This document shows positions 1-10,964 of a stretch of DNA of 64,000 nucleotides, piece after piece. The DNA is from Noviluteimonas gilva (GTDB lineage Bacteria > Pseudomonadota > Gammaproteobacteria > Xanthomonadales > Xanthomonadaceae): the NCBI RefSeq assembly GCF_009740395.1, contig NZ_WOXT01000001.1:430464-494463 (forward strand), in the 5' to 3' direction. The notes below the pieces were generated by a model. That model was given only the letters and a program-made list of their open reading frames with translations. It ran no database searches and was not told the origin of the DNA. The position numbers and the translations under genes were made by a program. Position 1 is the first letter of the stretch; each line of letters starts with the position of its first letter.

Positions 1-391
1 GGACTTCGGGCAGCAGGTAATCGTCGGACGTGCCTTCGCCACGGATCGCGGCGATGGGCAGCACGAGATCGCCGAGTTGGTTCTTGCGCTTGAGCCCACC
101 GCACTTGCCGAGGAACAACACGGCCTTGGGCATGATCGCCGAGAGCAGGTCCATCATCGTCGCGGCATTGGGGCTGCCCATGCCGAAGTTGATCATCGTG
201 ATGCCGTCGGCCGTCGCGCTGGGCATCGGGCGGTCCAGGCCGACGACTTCCGCGCCCGTGAGCCGCGCGAAGTGTCCGAGATAGCCGCCGAAATTGGTGA
301 GCAGGATGGTTTCGCCGAACTGGTCCAGCGGCACGCCCGTGTAACGCGGCAGCCAGTTTTCGACGATCTGGGGCTTGTCCTTCATGGCCAT
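1..391 (-). CDS. amn: AMP nucleosidase, N-terminal part (gene runs off the left edge)
   Basis: About 130 codons of the N-terminal part are present and the rest lies outside the window. The reading begins MAMKDKPQIVENW and continues with YTGVPLDQFGETILLTNFGG, then a nucleoside-phosphorylase-like segment containing INFGMGSPNAATMMDLL and FLGKCGGLKRK. This matches the short (about 260 residue) AMP nucleosidase family of xanthomonads, which cleaves AMP to adenine and ribose 5-phosphate in the cytoplasm. Three in-frame ATGs exist (409, 391, 385). I chose 391; none has a clear ribosome binding site, so the start is uncertain by several codons. It is divergent from the amidohydrolase genes that follow. 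The family call is from memory of the conserved segments and should be firm at phosphorylase-fold level. Confidence 0.75.
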   Translation of the reverse strand, partial: MAMKDKPQIVENWLPRYTGVPLDQFGETILLTNFGGYLGHFARLTGAEVVGLDRPMPSATADGITMINFGMGSPNAATMMDLLSAIMPKAVLFLGKCGGLKRKNQLGDLVLPIAAIRGEGTSDDYLLPEV

Positions 392-470
392 GATTATGAC
401 CAAAGACATGGTGGCGTTCGCATCGGGCAGCGGATAGCGTTCGGGACTTGCGCCATCAAGGGGATCGACC

Positions 471-1889
471 GTGTTGCTCAAGCCCATCGTTGCCGTCATC
501 GCGACGGTCCTCATCGCCGGCTGCGCAAGCTCCGCGACGAAGTCCGACGCACCCGCCGCCGCATCCGCCAGGCCCAGCTGGCTGGACGATCCGTATCCGA
601 GCACCTACCAGCGCGTGCAATCGCCGCCGGTGCTCATCACCGGCGCGACCGTGCTCACCGGCACCGGCACGCGCCTGGAGAATGCGGACGTGTTGTTGCA
701 GGACGGCAAGGTCGTCGCCGTCGGCACGGGCCTGCAGGCGCCCGCGGGTGCCACGCGCGTGGATGCGCAGGGCAAGTGGGTCACGCCGGGCATCATCGAC
801 ATCCACTCGCACCTGGGCGTGTATCCGAGCCCGGGCATGAGCGCGCACAGCGACGGCAACGAGATGACCGGTCCGGTCACGCCGAACGTCTGGGCCGAGC
901 ATTCGATCTGGCCGCAGGATCCGGGCTTCCTCACCGCGCTCGCGGGCGGCATCACGAGCCTGCAGGTGTTGCCGGGTTCGGCCAACCTCATCGGTGGCCG
1001 CGGCGCAACGCTGAAGAACGTGCCGTCGACGACCTACCAGTCAATGAAATTCCCCGGCGCGCCGTGGGGCCTGAAGATGGCCTGCGGCGAAAACCCCAAG
1101 CGCGTCTATGGCCAGAAGGGCGGCCCGGCCACGCGCATGGCCAACGTCGCCGGTTACCGCGCCGCTTTCATCGAAGCGGCCGATTACATGAAGAAGCAGA
1201 AGGGCGGCGAAGGAAAGGACGCCGAACCGGGCAAGCGCGATCTCAAGAACGATACGTTGGCCGGCGCGATCAACGGCGACATCCGCGTGCACATCCACTG
1301 CTATCGCGCCGATGAAATGGCGACGATGCTGGACCTGGCGAAGGAATTCGGCTTCAAGATTTCCGCGTTCCACCACGGCGTGGAGGCCTACAAGATCGCC
1401 GACAAGCTCGCCGCGGCGGGCACGTGCGGCGCGCTGTGGGCCGACTGGTGGGGCTTCAAGATGGAAGCCTTCGATGGCATCCAGGAAAACATCGCGCTCG
1501 TCGACCGCGCGCCCAACGGCTGCGCGATCGTGCATTCCGACAGCGAGGAAGGCATCCAGCGCCTCAACCAGGAAGCGGCGAAGGTGATCGCCAACGCGCA
1601 TCGCATCGGCATCGACATCACGCCCGAGCACGCGATCGTCTGGATCACGCAGAACCCCGCCAAGGCGATGGGCATCGACGGCATGACCGGCACGCTCGAG
1701 CCGGGGAAGATGGGCGATCTCGTCGTGTGGAACGGCAATCCGTTCACCGTGTACGCGCACGCCGAACAGGTCTACGTCGACGGCGCGCGTTTGTACGATC
1801 GCAACGATCCATCGCGCCAACCGAAATCGGATTTCATGCTCGGCCAGGACGACTCGCCTGCTCAGAGCGGGCGCGGAGGTGTGCGATGA
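471..1889 (+). CDS. Amidohydrolase-family lipoprotein (catalytic member of a pair)
   Basis: 472 residues, GTG start preceded by AAGGGG at a good distance. A type II signal peptide with lipobox IAGC makes Cys18 the lipidated residue, so the enzyme is probably membrane-anchored in the periplasm. The core is an imidazolonepropionase-like amidohydrolase. The metal-binding set looks complete: HSH at 112-114 (after TPGIIDI), HIH at 274-276, HH at 301-302 and Asp357 in VHSDS. A C-terminal composite beta domain ends with GDLVVWNGNPF. The substrate cannot be read from sequence; N-acyl or dipeptide-like amides are typical for the family. It overlaps the next gene by 4 bp (ATGA), so the two are almost certainly co-translated. 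Confidence 0.85.
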   Translation: MLLKPIVAVIATVLIAGCASSATKSDAPAAASARPSWLDDPYPSTYQRVQSPPVLITGATVLTGTGTRLENADVLLQDGKVVAVGTGLQAPAGATRVDAQGKWVTPGIIDIHSHLGVYPSPGMSAHSDGNEMTGPVTPNVWAEHSIWPQDPGFLTALAGGITSLQVLPGSANLIGGRGATLKNVPSTTYQSMKFPGAPWGLKMACGENPKRVYGQKGGPATRMANVAGYRAAFIEAADYMKKQKGGEGKDAEPGKRDLKNDTLAGAINGDIRVHIHCYRADEMATMLDLAKEFGFKISAFHHGVEAYKIADKLAAAGTCGALWADWWGFKMEAFDGIQENIALVDRAPNGCAIVHSDSEEGIQRLNQEAAKVIANAHRIGIDITPEHAIVWITQNPAKAMGIDGMTGTLEPGKMGDLVVWNGNPFTVYAHAEQVYVDGARLYDRNDPSRQPKSDFMLGQDDSPAQSGRGGVR

Positions 1890-3163
1890 ACGCTGCACTG
1901 AAGACACTCGCCGTCGCGTGCGCGCTCGCCCTGTCGGGCACCGCGATGGCGCAGGATTTGCTCGTGCGCAACGCGAAGGTGCACACCGCGACGTCGCGCG
2001 GCACGCTCGAACACGCCGATGTGCTCGTCCGCAACGGGCGCATCGCGGCGATCGGCACCAACCTGCAGGCCGGTGATGCAACGGTGGTCGAAGCCAACGG
2101 TCGCGCGCTGACGCCGGCCCTGTTCGGCGGCATCACCGACATCGGCCTGGAAGAAGTCAGCGGCGAAAGCGTCACCGTCGACAGCCAGCAATCGCTCGGC
2201 GAAGAAAAGGATCCGGCGGTGCGCCCGGAATTCGACGTCACGCTCGCCTACAACCCCGAATCGGTGTTGTTGCCGGTCGCGCGCGTGGAAGGCATTGGCT
2301 GGACGATGCTCGCGGCGGGCTCGACGACGGGCGGTTCGATCGTCGGCGGACAGGGCGGCGTCGTGCGCCTGGATGGCAGCCTCGATCCGCTCGGCCCGAA
2401 GGCCTTGTTCCTCTCGCTCGGTGCGGCCGCCTCCAACCTCACCGGCAACTCGCGCGCCGCGCAGTGGATGATCCTCGACCAGCTCGTCGCCGAAGCGCGC
2501 GGGCGGATGTCGGCCGATTCGAAGTTCGCGATGCTCACGCCGATGGGGCGCGCGGCGTTCGCGAAGTTCCTGGATCGTCGCGGCCTGATCGTCGTCAACG
2601 TCAATCGCGCGGTCGACATCGTGCAACTGCTGCGATGGAGCAAGCGCAACAACGTGCGCGTCGCGGTGACCGGAGGCGCGGAAGCGTGGAAGGTCGCCGA
2701 TCAACTGGCCGCGGCGAAGGTGCCGGTGTTCGTCGACACGCTCGCCGACTTGCCGTCGGATTTCGACCAGCTCGGTGCGACGCTGGAAAACGCGGCGCGC
2801 CTGCACAATGCGGGCGTCGAGGTCGCGATCCAGAGTGCAGGCTCGCATCACGCACGCAAGGTGCGGCAGATGGCCGGCAACGCGGTGGCCAACGGTCTGC
2901 CGTGGGAAGACGGTCTGGCGGCGCTGACGCGCGTGCCGGCGCAGGTCTTCGGCGTGGATGGCGAGGTCGGCACGATCGCCGTCGGCAAGCGCGCGGACCT
3001 GGTGTTGTGGAGCGGCGATCCGCTCGACGTCACGGCGCTGGCCGAAGCCGTGTGGCTCGACGGTCGTGCGCAGCCGATGCGTTCGCGCCAGACCGAATTG
3101 CGCGACCGCTACCTGCATTCGCCCGGCGGCCTGCCGCGCGCGTATCCTGCCGGCTCCGACTGA
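1886..3163 (+). CDS. Amidohydrolase-like periplasmic protein lacking metal ligands
   Basis: 425 residues starting at the ATG that overlaps the previous stop. It has a classical signal peptide (about residues 1-22, ending AMA before QDLLVRNAKVH) rather than a lipobox. It is a clear paralogue of the upstream gene: same N-terminal beta domain, TPALFGGITDIG in place of TPGIIDIHSHLG, and the same C-terminal ADLVLWSGDP segment. The HxH is absent (residues 80-86). The later histidines align with VNVNRA and VTGGAEAW, and the Asp position reads QSAGS, so all metal ligands appear lost. It is therefore probably a non-catalytic partner or a protein with a changed role. Operonic with the active copy. Confidence 0.8.
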   Translation: MNAALKTLAVACALALSGTAMAQDLLVRNAKVHTATSRGTLEHADVLVRNGRIAAIGTNLQAGDATVVEANGRALTPALFGGITDIGLEEVSGESVTVDSQQSLGEEKDPAVRPEFDVTLAYNPESVLLPVARVEGIGWTMLAAGSTTGGSIVGGQGGVVRLDGSLDPLGPKALFLSLGAAASNLTGNSRAAQWMILDQLVAEARGRMSADSKFAMLTPMGRAAFAKFLDRRGLIVVNVNRAVDIVQLLRWSKRNNVRVAVTGGAEAWKVADQLAAAKVPVFVDTLADLPSDFDQLGATLENAARLHNAGVEVAIQSAGSHHARKVRQMAGNAVANGLPWEDGLAALTRVPAQVFGVDGEVGTIAVGKRADLVLWSGDPLDVTALAEAVWLDGRAQPMRSRQTELRDRYLHSPGGLPRAYPAGSD

Positions 3164-3181
3164 GGAGCCGGGGAGGTTCCG

Positions 3182-3586
3182 ATGCACGCATTGAACTGGT
3201 TGGCGATCGTGGCCGCGGCGGTGTCCGCGTTCGTGTTGGGCGGCCTGTGGTACGGGCCGTTGTTCAAGAACGCGTGGTGCCGCGAAGCGGGCGTGGACCC
3301 GAGCGCGCCGCCGAAATCGCATCCGGCGAAAACCTTCGGCATCGCGTTCGTCGCGGCGCTGATCGCCGCGTACGGTTTCGCGATGCTGCTCCACCTGATG
3401 AACATCGGGCCGGAGTTGTGGAAGTCGGTGCACACCGGCGTGATGGTCGGCTTCTTCTACGTGGCGATGAGCTTCGGCATCAACTACGCCTTCGCCGGGC
3501 GCAGCTTCAAGCTGTGGTTGATCGACGCGGGTTACCACATCCTGCAATTCGCGCTGTACGGCCTGATCATCGGCGCCTGGCACTGA
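3182..3586 (+). CDS. DUF1761 membrane protein
   Basis: 134 residues with about four hydrophobic segments, beginning MHALNWLAIVAAAVSAFVLG followed by GLWYGPLFKNAW. The WYGPLF signature and overall length match the DUF1761 family of small integral membrane proteins, whose function is not established. It follows the amidohydrolase pair by 18 bp with a GGGGAGG-like ribosome binding site just before the ATG (3172-3178) and precedes the next gene by a single base, so all four genes may be one transcript. Confidence 0.8.
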   Translation: MHALNWLAIVAAAVSAFVLGGLWYGPLFKNAWCREAGVDPSAPPKSHPAKTFGIAFVAALIAAYGFAMLLHLMNIGPELWKSVHTGVMVGFFYVAMSFGINYAFAGRSFKLWLIDAGYHILQFALYGLIIGAWH

Positions 3587-3587
3587 C

Positions 3588-4217
3588 ATGGGCGCGCCGC
3601 TGCGCTGGTACTTCGACTTCCTCTCGCCCTTCTCCTACCTGCACTGGCAGAAGGTGAAGGGCTTGCGTGCGACGCACGTGGTGGAGCCGGTGCCTGTCGT
3701 GTTCGGCGCGGTCCTTTCGGCGGCCGGGCAGAAGGGGCCGGCCGAAATCCCGGGCAAGCGCGAGTTCACCTATCGGCACGTGCTGTGGCAGGCACGTGCC
3801 GAAGGCGTGCCGATGACCTTCCCGCCGACGCATCCGTTCAACCCGCTCGGCGCGTTGCGCGCATGCATCGCGGCGGGCAGCACGCCCGAGGCGGTCGATA
3901 CGATCTTCGATTGGATCTGGCGCGACGGGCGCGCGGCCGACAGCGACGCGGCGCTCGCCCCGCTGCTCGATCGACTGGGCATCGCGCCCGAAGCGATCAC
4001 CGCTGCGGAAACCAAGACCGCCCTGCGCGCGAACACCGAGGCCGCGATCGCAGCCGGCGTGTACGGCGTACCGACCCTGCAGATCGGCGATCAGCTGTTC
4101 TGGGGCAACGACGCGCATCCCTTCGCGCTTGCTGCACTGCACGATCCCGCGGTGCTCGACGATCCGCAGATGCAGCGCGTGTCCACCCTGCCCGTCGGGA
4201 TTTCCCGCCTGCCCTGA
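3588..4217 (+). CDS. 2-hydroxychromene-2-carboxylate isomerase-like (DsbA/GST-kappa fold)
   Basis: 209 residues. The N-terminus reads LRWYFDFLSPFSYLHWQKVKGL, the hallmark of the HCCA isomerase / GST-kappa branch of the thioredoxin superfamily, in which a Ser in SPFSY replaces the redox Cys and activates glutathione. The C-terminal GVYGVPTLQIGDQLFWGND supplies the cis-Pro loop and is also typical. Members act in the cytoplasm as glutathione-dependent isomerases of aromatic breakdown products, but many chromosomal homologues have no assigned substrate. No naphthalene or other aromatic pathway genes are nearby, so I would not infer the classical reaction. Confidence 0.75.
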   Translation: MGAPLRWYFDFLSPFSYLHWQKVKGLRATHVVEPVPVVFGAVLSAAGQKGPAEIPGKREFTYRHVLWQARAEGVPMTFPPTHPFNPLGALRACIAAGSTPEAVDTIFDWIWRDGRAADSDAALAPLLDRLGIAPEAITAAETKTALRANTEAAIAAGVYGVPTLQIGDQLFWGNDAHPFALAALHDPAVLDDPQMQRVSTLPVGISRLP

Positions 4218-4271
4218 GTTGCGGTAGGGTCCGCGAACTCGGTCACAAATGTTCGCGGGGGAGAGCCGGCA

Positions 4272-5216
4272 ATGCGTATCGGTCTGGTGGTGGATTCGGC
4301 GTGCGATCTGCCTGGCGACTATCTGCGTCGCAACGGTTTCACGATCCTCCCCATCACGGTCCGCATCGGCGATGAAACCCGCGAGGACCAGCGCGACGAG
4401 CGCGAGACGCTCGAGTTCCTGCGCACGCACGTCGCCGAACGCGGCGCCGAAGCCGAGACCGCGCCGTTCTCCGTCGAACAGATCACCGATGTCTTCCTCA
4501 AGAAGCTGGTGATCGATTACGACTACGTGTTCTGCATGACGATCACGCGCACGCGCAGCCCGATCTACGACAACGCGCTGCAGGCGAGTTACGCGATCCT
4601 CAACGAATACCGCACGGTGCGTTCGGCCGCCGGCCACGACACGCCGTTCGCGCTGCGCGTGATCGATACGCAAACCTTGTTCGCCGCGCAGGGCATCACC
4701 GCGGTGGAAGCCGTGCGCCTGGTCAAGGCCGGCGAAGGCGCGCCGAAGATCCGCGCGCGCCTGGAAAACCTCGCGCTGCACACCTACGGTTTCATGATCC
4801 CGCGCGACCTGTATTACCTGCGCGCGCGGGCCCGCAAGAAGGGCGATCGCAGCGTGGGCCTGCTCAGCGCGGCGCTCGGTTCGGCGCTCGACATCAAGCC
4901 GGTGCTGCGCGGTTATCGCGGGCAGACCGAGCCGATCGCGAAGGTGAAGGGCTTCGACACCGCGGTGCAGAAGCTCTTCGCGCACACCGCCGATCGCGTG
5001 CGCCGTGGCCTGATGACGCCGACGGTCTGCCTGAGCTACGGCGGCGACCTGGCCGAAATGCGCGCCCTGCCCGGCTACGAAGACCTGCGCGTGACCTGCC
5101 AGAGCTACAACGTCGAATTGTTCGAGAGCGTCATGAGCCTCACGGGCATGGTCAACGTGGGCAAGGGCGCGCTGGTGGTGGGCTTCGCGTCGGAGCCGCA
5201 CGCGTTCGAAGCCTGA
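4272..5216 (+). CDS. DegV family fatty-acid-binding protein
   Basis: 314 residues. The N-terminal MRIGLVVDSACDLPGDYL and ILPITVRIGDE, followed by a TITRTRSPIYDNA segment, are the DegV signature (in other members S/T-rich loops bind the fatty acid carboxylate). DegV proteins (FakB in Firmicutes) present fatty acids to the kinase FakA; in proteobacteria without an obvious FakA their job is unclear. GGGGAG lies about 10 bases upstream of the ATG. The 54-base gap from the isomerase gene suggests its own translation unit but possibly the same transcript. Confidence 0.85.
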   Translation: MRIGLVVDSACDLPGDYLRRNGFTILPITVRIGDETREDQRDERETLEFLRTHVAERGAEAETAPFSVEQITDVFLKKLVIDYDYVFCMTITRTRSPIYDNALQASYAILNEYRTVRSAAGHDTPFALRVIDTQTLFAAQGITAVEAVRLVKAGEGAPKIRARLENLALHTYGFMIPRDLYYLRARARKKGDRSVGLLSAALGSALDIKPVLRGYRGQTEPIAKVKGFDTAVQKLFAHTADRVRRGLMTPTVCLSYGGDLAEMRALPGYEDLRVTCQSYNVELFESVMSLTGMVNVGKGALVVGFASEPHAFEA

Positions 5217-5281
5217 GGCCTTGACGCCGCGCACGCGGCGGACAAGCCAGCATGTGTGCGTCCCGACAGGAGTCGAACCCG

Positions 5282-5620
5282 ATGACCCGTTATTACCTCA
5301 GCCTGCCCGATCCGAAGACCGCGCGCGGCGCCGATGCGAACACCTCGTTCCGCGCGCACGGCGCGGCGGAATTCGCGTCGGAGTTGCAGGATGCATTGCG
5401 CTCGACGGCCTTGTTCGAACGTTGGCGCGGCGTGCAGGAAGATCCCGACGATGTGGACCAGGCGTTGGCCGCGGTCGATCCGTCCGCGAGCGTCAGCGGC
5501 GAACAGAACGACCTGCGCATCGATCTGGTGGCGACGACCACGTTGCCCGCGAGCATCCTGCGACATCGCCTGCGTCTGCTCGCAGGCGATGGTTGGCAAC
5601 TGCGGGACGTGGGTGCGTAG
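5282..5620 (+). CDS. Conserved hypothetical protein, 112 aa
   Basis: Starts at MTRYYLSLPDPKTARG, chosen because AGGAG lies about 11 bases upstream; an in-frame ATG ten codons earlier (5252) lacks such a site. No signal peptide or membrane segment is visible. The middle part is acidic and predicted helical (FASELQDALRSTALFERW, EDPDDVDQALAAVDP), and the end LRHRLRLLAGDGWQLRDVGA could be a short beta-alpha unit. I do not recognise a family. It ends one base before the convergent regulator gene. Confidence 0.6.
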   Translation: MTRYYLSLPDPKTARGADANTSFRAHGAAEFASELQDALRSTALFERWRGVQEDPDDVDQALAAVDPSASVSGEQNDLRIDLVATTTLPASILRHRLRLLAGDGWQLRDVGA

Positions 5621-6292
5621 TTAGCCCGACGTCGTCGCGCGCTCGCCGACATGCGCGGCGAGCAGTGCCATGCGCCCGTGCACGCCTTCGCGTTCGAACA
5701 CGTGGTGCAGGTGCGTCTTGACGGTTTCCGGGCTGATGCCCAGTTGCCGCGCGATCTGCTTGTTGCTCATGCCGCGCGCGGCCCAATGCACGATTTCGCG
5801 CTGGCGCTCGGTGAGCGACGACCAATCGCCGGTGTGGTCGGGCGTGCCGTGCAACGGGACTTCGGCGATCGGCGCCGGTGCGGGCACGCCGGTGCCGGCA
5901 TGCAGCGCTTCGAGCAGCAGCTCGGGCGCGACGACGAACAGGCCGGACTCGGCCGCGTGGATCGCCCGCATCACCGTGTCGGGGGAATCGTGCTTGTCCA
6001 GGCACGCATGGCCCTGGGATTCGACGCAGTGCTGGAGCGCTTCGACATTCGGGTTGCGATAGAAGTACAGGCGGCGCGGCGCGGGGAGTTGCGGCTTGCG
6101 GCGTTCGCGCTCGACCTCGGGATCGTCGCCGTCGAGCAGCAGCAGCGCAGGCTGGCCGTTGGGAGTTTCGCGCGGCTGGCCCGGGGCATAGGCGCCCAGC
6201 CAGTCGAATTCGCCCCGCATCGCGAGCAGGCGCTGCATGCGCGCGCGCCATCCCGCATCGAGACCGATCACCAGCACAGGCATTGCAGCCAT
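5621..6292 (-). CDS. LuxR-family response regulator with altered receiver domain
   Basis: 223 residues. The C-terminal 65 residues form a typical LuxR/FixJ helix-turn-helix (SLTERQREIVHWAARGMSNK, then QIARQLGISPETVKTHLHHV). The N-terminal 120 residues resemble a CheY-like receiver: beta-1 VLVIGL, a central LLLLDGDD with a plausible phospho-Asp, and CLDKHDSPDT with the conserved Lys. The usual acidic pair after beta-1 is reduced to LDAG, so phosphorylation may be weak or absent. No sensor kinase is adjacent. It is transcribed divergently from the candidate small RNA just upstream. Start at 6292; MPVLV at 6283 is an alternative. Confidence 0.8.
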   Translation of the reverse strand: MAAMPVLVIGLDAGWRARMQRLLAMRGEFDWLGAYAPGQPRETPNGQPALLLLDGDDPEVERERRKPQLPAPRRLYFYRNPNVEALQHCVESQGHACLDKHDSPDTVMRAIHAAESGLFVVAPELLLEALHAGTGVPAPAPIAEVPLHGTPDHTGDWSSLTERQREIVHWAARGMSNKQIARQLGISPETVKTHLHHVFEREGVHGRMALLAAHVGERATTSG

Positions 6293-6342
6293 TACGGGGC
6301 CCTTGGTTGGACACAGTGCGGCGCGCCCCCCATTAGCTCTCG

Positions 6343-6543
6343 CCGCTCACTCGTGAACGCCGGTCTCCCCGCAAACCGGACACGCGGCCATTCCCCCCAC
6401 ACGGCGATTGCGCGGAAGGGGCGGCAAGCAGAGTCTCCAAACCGCAGCACGAGTGTCGAAGTCGTGCGCCTCGTCCTCCGCTGCATGTACCCCCTTCATG
6501 CAGCCCACTGGCGACGGAGACCCAAGCTCCGTCGCCTTTTTTT
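6343..6543 (+). ncRNA. Candidate small RNA with three C-rich hairpin loops
   Basis: This 300-base gap between divergent genes holds no credible reading frame but a striking series of hairpins on the plus strand. Hairpin 1: CCGGT 6360-6364 with ACCGG 6375-6379, loop containing CTCCCC. Hairpin 2: 6383-6389 with 6403-6414 (bulged), loop with six Cs at 6393-6398. Hairpin 3: GCTGCATG 6480-6487 with CATGCAGC 6497-6504, loop with five Cs at 6490-6494. A perfect 10-bp Rho-independent terminator follows at 6510-6543. The layout resembles C-rich-loop riboregulators such as Xanthomonas sX13, which pair with G-rich ribosome binding sites. The 5' end is a guess, based on a weak TTGGAC (6307) / CATTAG (6331) promoter. 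Confidence 0.55.
6510..6543 (+). terminator. Strong Rho-independent terminator
   Basis: GGCGACGGAG (6510-6519) pairs perfectly with CTCCGTCGCC (6527-6536) around a 7-base loop and is followed by seven Ts. No plus-strand protein gene ends nearby (the previous plus-strand stop is at 5620), so it most likely ends the candidate small RNA. Confidence 0.85.
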
Positions 6544-6597
6544 GTGCGGAACGTGAGGCCCGGCGACAATGGTGTTGCCTTCGCGTGAGGACGCCGC

Positions 6598-7284
6598 ATG
6601 CCATCCGTCAAACGCCAGACCGTGCTGTCCTGGAGCGGTGGAAAGGATGCCGCGTGGGCATTGCACGCGTTGCGTTCGGCGGGCGAGGTCGACGTGGTCG
6701 CACTCGTCACGACCGTCACCTCCGGCTACGACCGCATCGCGATGCACGGCATTCGACGCGATTTGCTGCAGGCGCAGGCGCGCGCGGCGGGCTTGCCCGT
6801 GATCGAAGCCGTCATCCCACCGCAATGCGACAACGCAACGTACGAGGCGTCGTTCGCGGCTGCGTTGAGTGAAGCGCGCACGCGCTGGCCAGCCTGCGAA
6901 GACATCGCGTTCGGCGATCTGTTCCTCGAAGACGTGAAGGCCTGGCGTGAAGCCTTGTGCGCGCGGCTGAGATGGACGCCGCGGTTTCCGTTGTTCGGTC
7001 GCGACACGGCGACCCTCGCGCGCGAGATGATCGAGGGCGGGTTGCGCGCGCATCTGTGTTGCGTCGATACACAACAACTCGATGCGACATTCAGCGGACG
7101 CGCGTTCGATGCGCGGTTGTTGGCGGACCTGCCGGCGTCCTGCGATCCGTGCGGCGAGCGCGGCGAGTTCCACACGCTGGTGCACGCGGGGCCGATGTTC
7201 GCGCAGCCGATCGCCGTCGAACGCGGCGAGTCGGTGCTGCGCGACGCGCGTTTCGCTTATACGGACTTCAACGCCGCCGCGTGA
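6598..7284 (+). CDS. Dph6-like PP-loop ATP-binding protein (diphthine--ammonia ligase family)
   Basis: 228 residues. The N-terminal VLSWSGGKDAAWALHALR is the ATP pyrophosphatase PP-loop (SGGKD) of the DUF71/Dph6 family. In eukaryotes this family amidates diphthine; bacteria lack diphthamide, so the bacterial homologue must use another substrate, which is unknown. The conserved region CEDIAFGDLFLEDVKAWREA and the late LPASCDPCGERGEFHTLV segment are typical of the bacterial branch. The 3' end overlaps the convergent fghA gene by 28 bp. Confidence 0.8.
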   Translation: MPSVKRQTVLSWSGGKDAAWALHALRSAGEVDVVALVTTVTSGYDRIAMHGIRRDLLQAQARAAGLPVIEAVIPPQCDNATYEASFAAALSEARTRWPACEDIAFGDLFLEDVKAWREALCARLRWTPRFPLFGRDTATLAREMIEGGLRAHLCCVDTQQLDATFSGRAFDARLLADLPASCDPCGERGEFHTLVHAGPMFAQPIAVERGESVLRDARFAYTDFNAAA

Positions 7285-8086
7285 TGCGCGATGTGATCGC
7301 CGACGAACGAAGCGACGAAGTAGAAGCCATGGTCGTAACCCGGGCGCATGCGCAGATCGAGTGTGTGGCCGCCTTCGATGCAGGCTTCGCGCAACAGATC
7401 CGGTTGGAGCTTGTCCTTCAGGAACGGATCCGCATCGCCCTGGTCGACCAGCAAATGCAGGCGATCCTCTGAAGCGCGCAACAGATCGCACGCATCCCAC
7501 TGGCGCCACGTATCGGGGTTCTCGCCGAAGTACGCGGGGAACGCTTTGCGGCCCCAACCCCGCGACGCCGAGCAGATCGGCGCGAGCGCCGACACGCTGC
7601 AGTAGCGTCCCGGATTGCGCAGCGCGCAGATCAGCGCGCCGTGCCCGCCCATCGAATGACCGGTGATGCCGCGCACGTCGGTCGCGGGAAAGGCGGCCTC
7701 GATCAGCGCCGGCAATTCCTGCGTGACGTAGCTGTGCATGCGGTATTGCGCGGACCAGGGCGCCTGCGTCGCATCGACGTAGAAGCCCGCACTCAGGCCG
7801 ATATCGTCGCCTTCCGCATCCGGCACGCCCGCGCCGCGCGGGCTCGTATCGGGCCCGACGATGATCAAACCATGCTCGGCGGCGTAGCGCTGCGCGCCGG
7901 ACTTGTTGATGAAGTTCTGCTCGGTGCACGTCAGCCCGGAAAGAAAATACAGCACCGGGCAACGCGCGTTCTGCGACTGCGGCGGAAGGAACACGCTGAA
8001 GCGCATCTCGCAGGACGTCGAGGACGCCGCATGCGCCCAGACTTCCTGCGTGCCGCCGAAGCACAAGTGCGATTCGAGCTTGTGCA

Positions 8087-8087
<1 letters not shown>
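7257..8087 (-). CDS. fghA: S-formylglutathione hydrolase
   Basis: 276 residues, cytoplasmic alpha/beta hydrolase of the esterase D family. The nucleophile elbow GHSMGGHG places the catalytic Ser at residue 145; the oxyanion region FLSGLTCTEQNFI and the late Asp/His segments (DQGDADPFL, GYDHGFYF) complete the triad. It hydrolyses S-formylglutathione to formate and glutathione, the second step of glutathione-dependent formaldehyde detoxification. Its ATG shares one base with the stop of adhC (TGATG), so translation is probably coupled to the enzyme that makes its substrate. Confidence 0.95.
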
Positions 8088-10958
<2,871 letters not shown>

Positions 10959-10964
10959 CGCCGG

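Noticed and set aside
6343-6543. 6S RNA as identity of the hairpin-rich interval
   Set aside because: No long closing stem with an internal open bubble, and the usual neighbours (zapA, 5-formyltetrahydrofolate cyclo-ligase) are absent.
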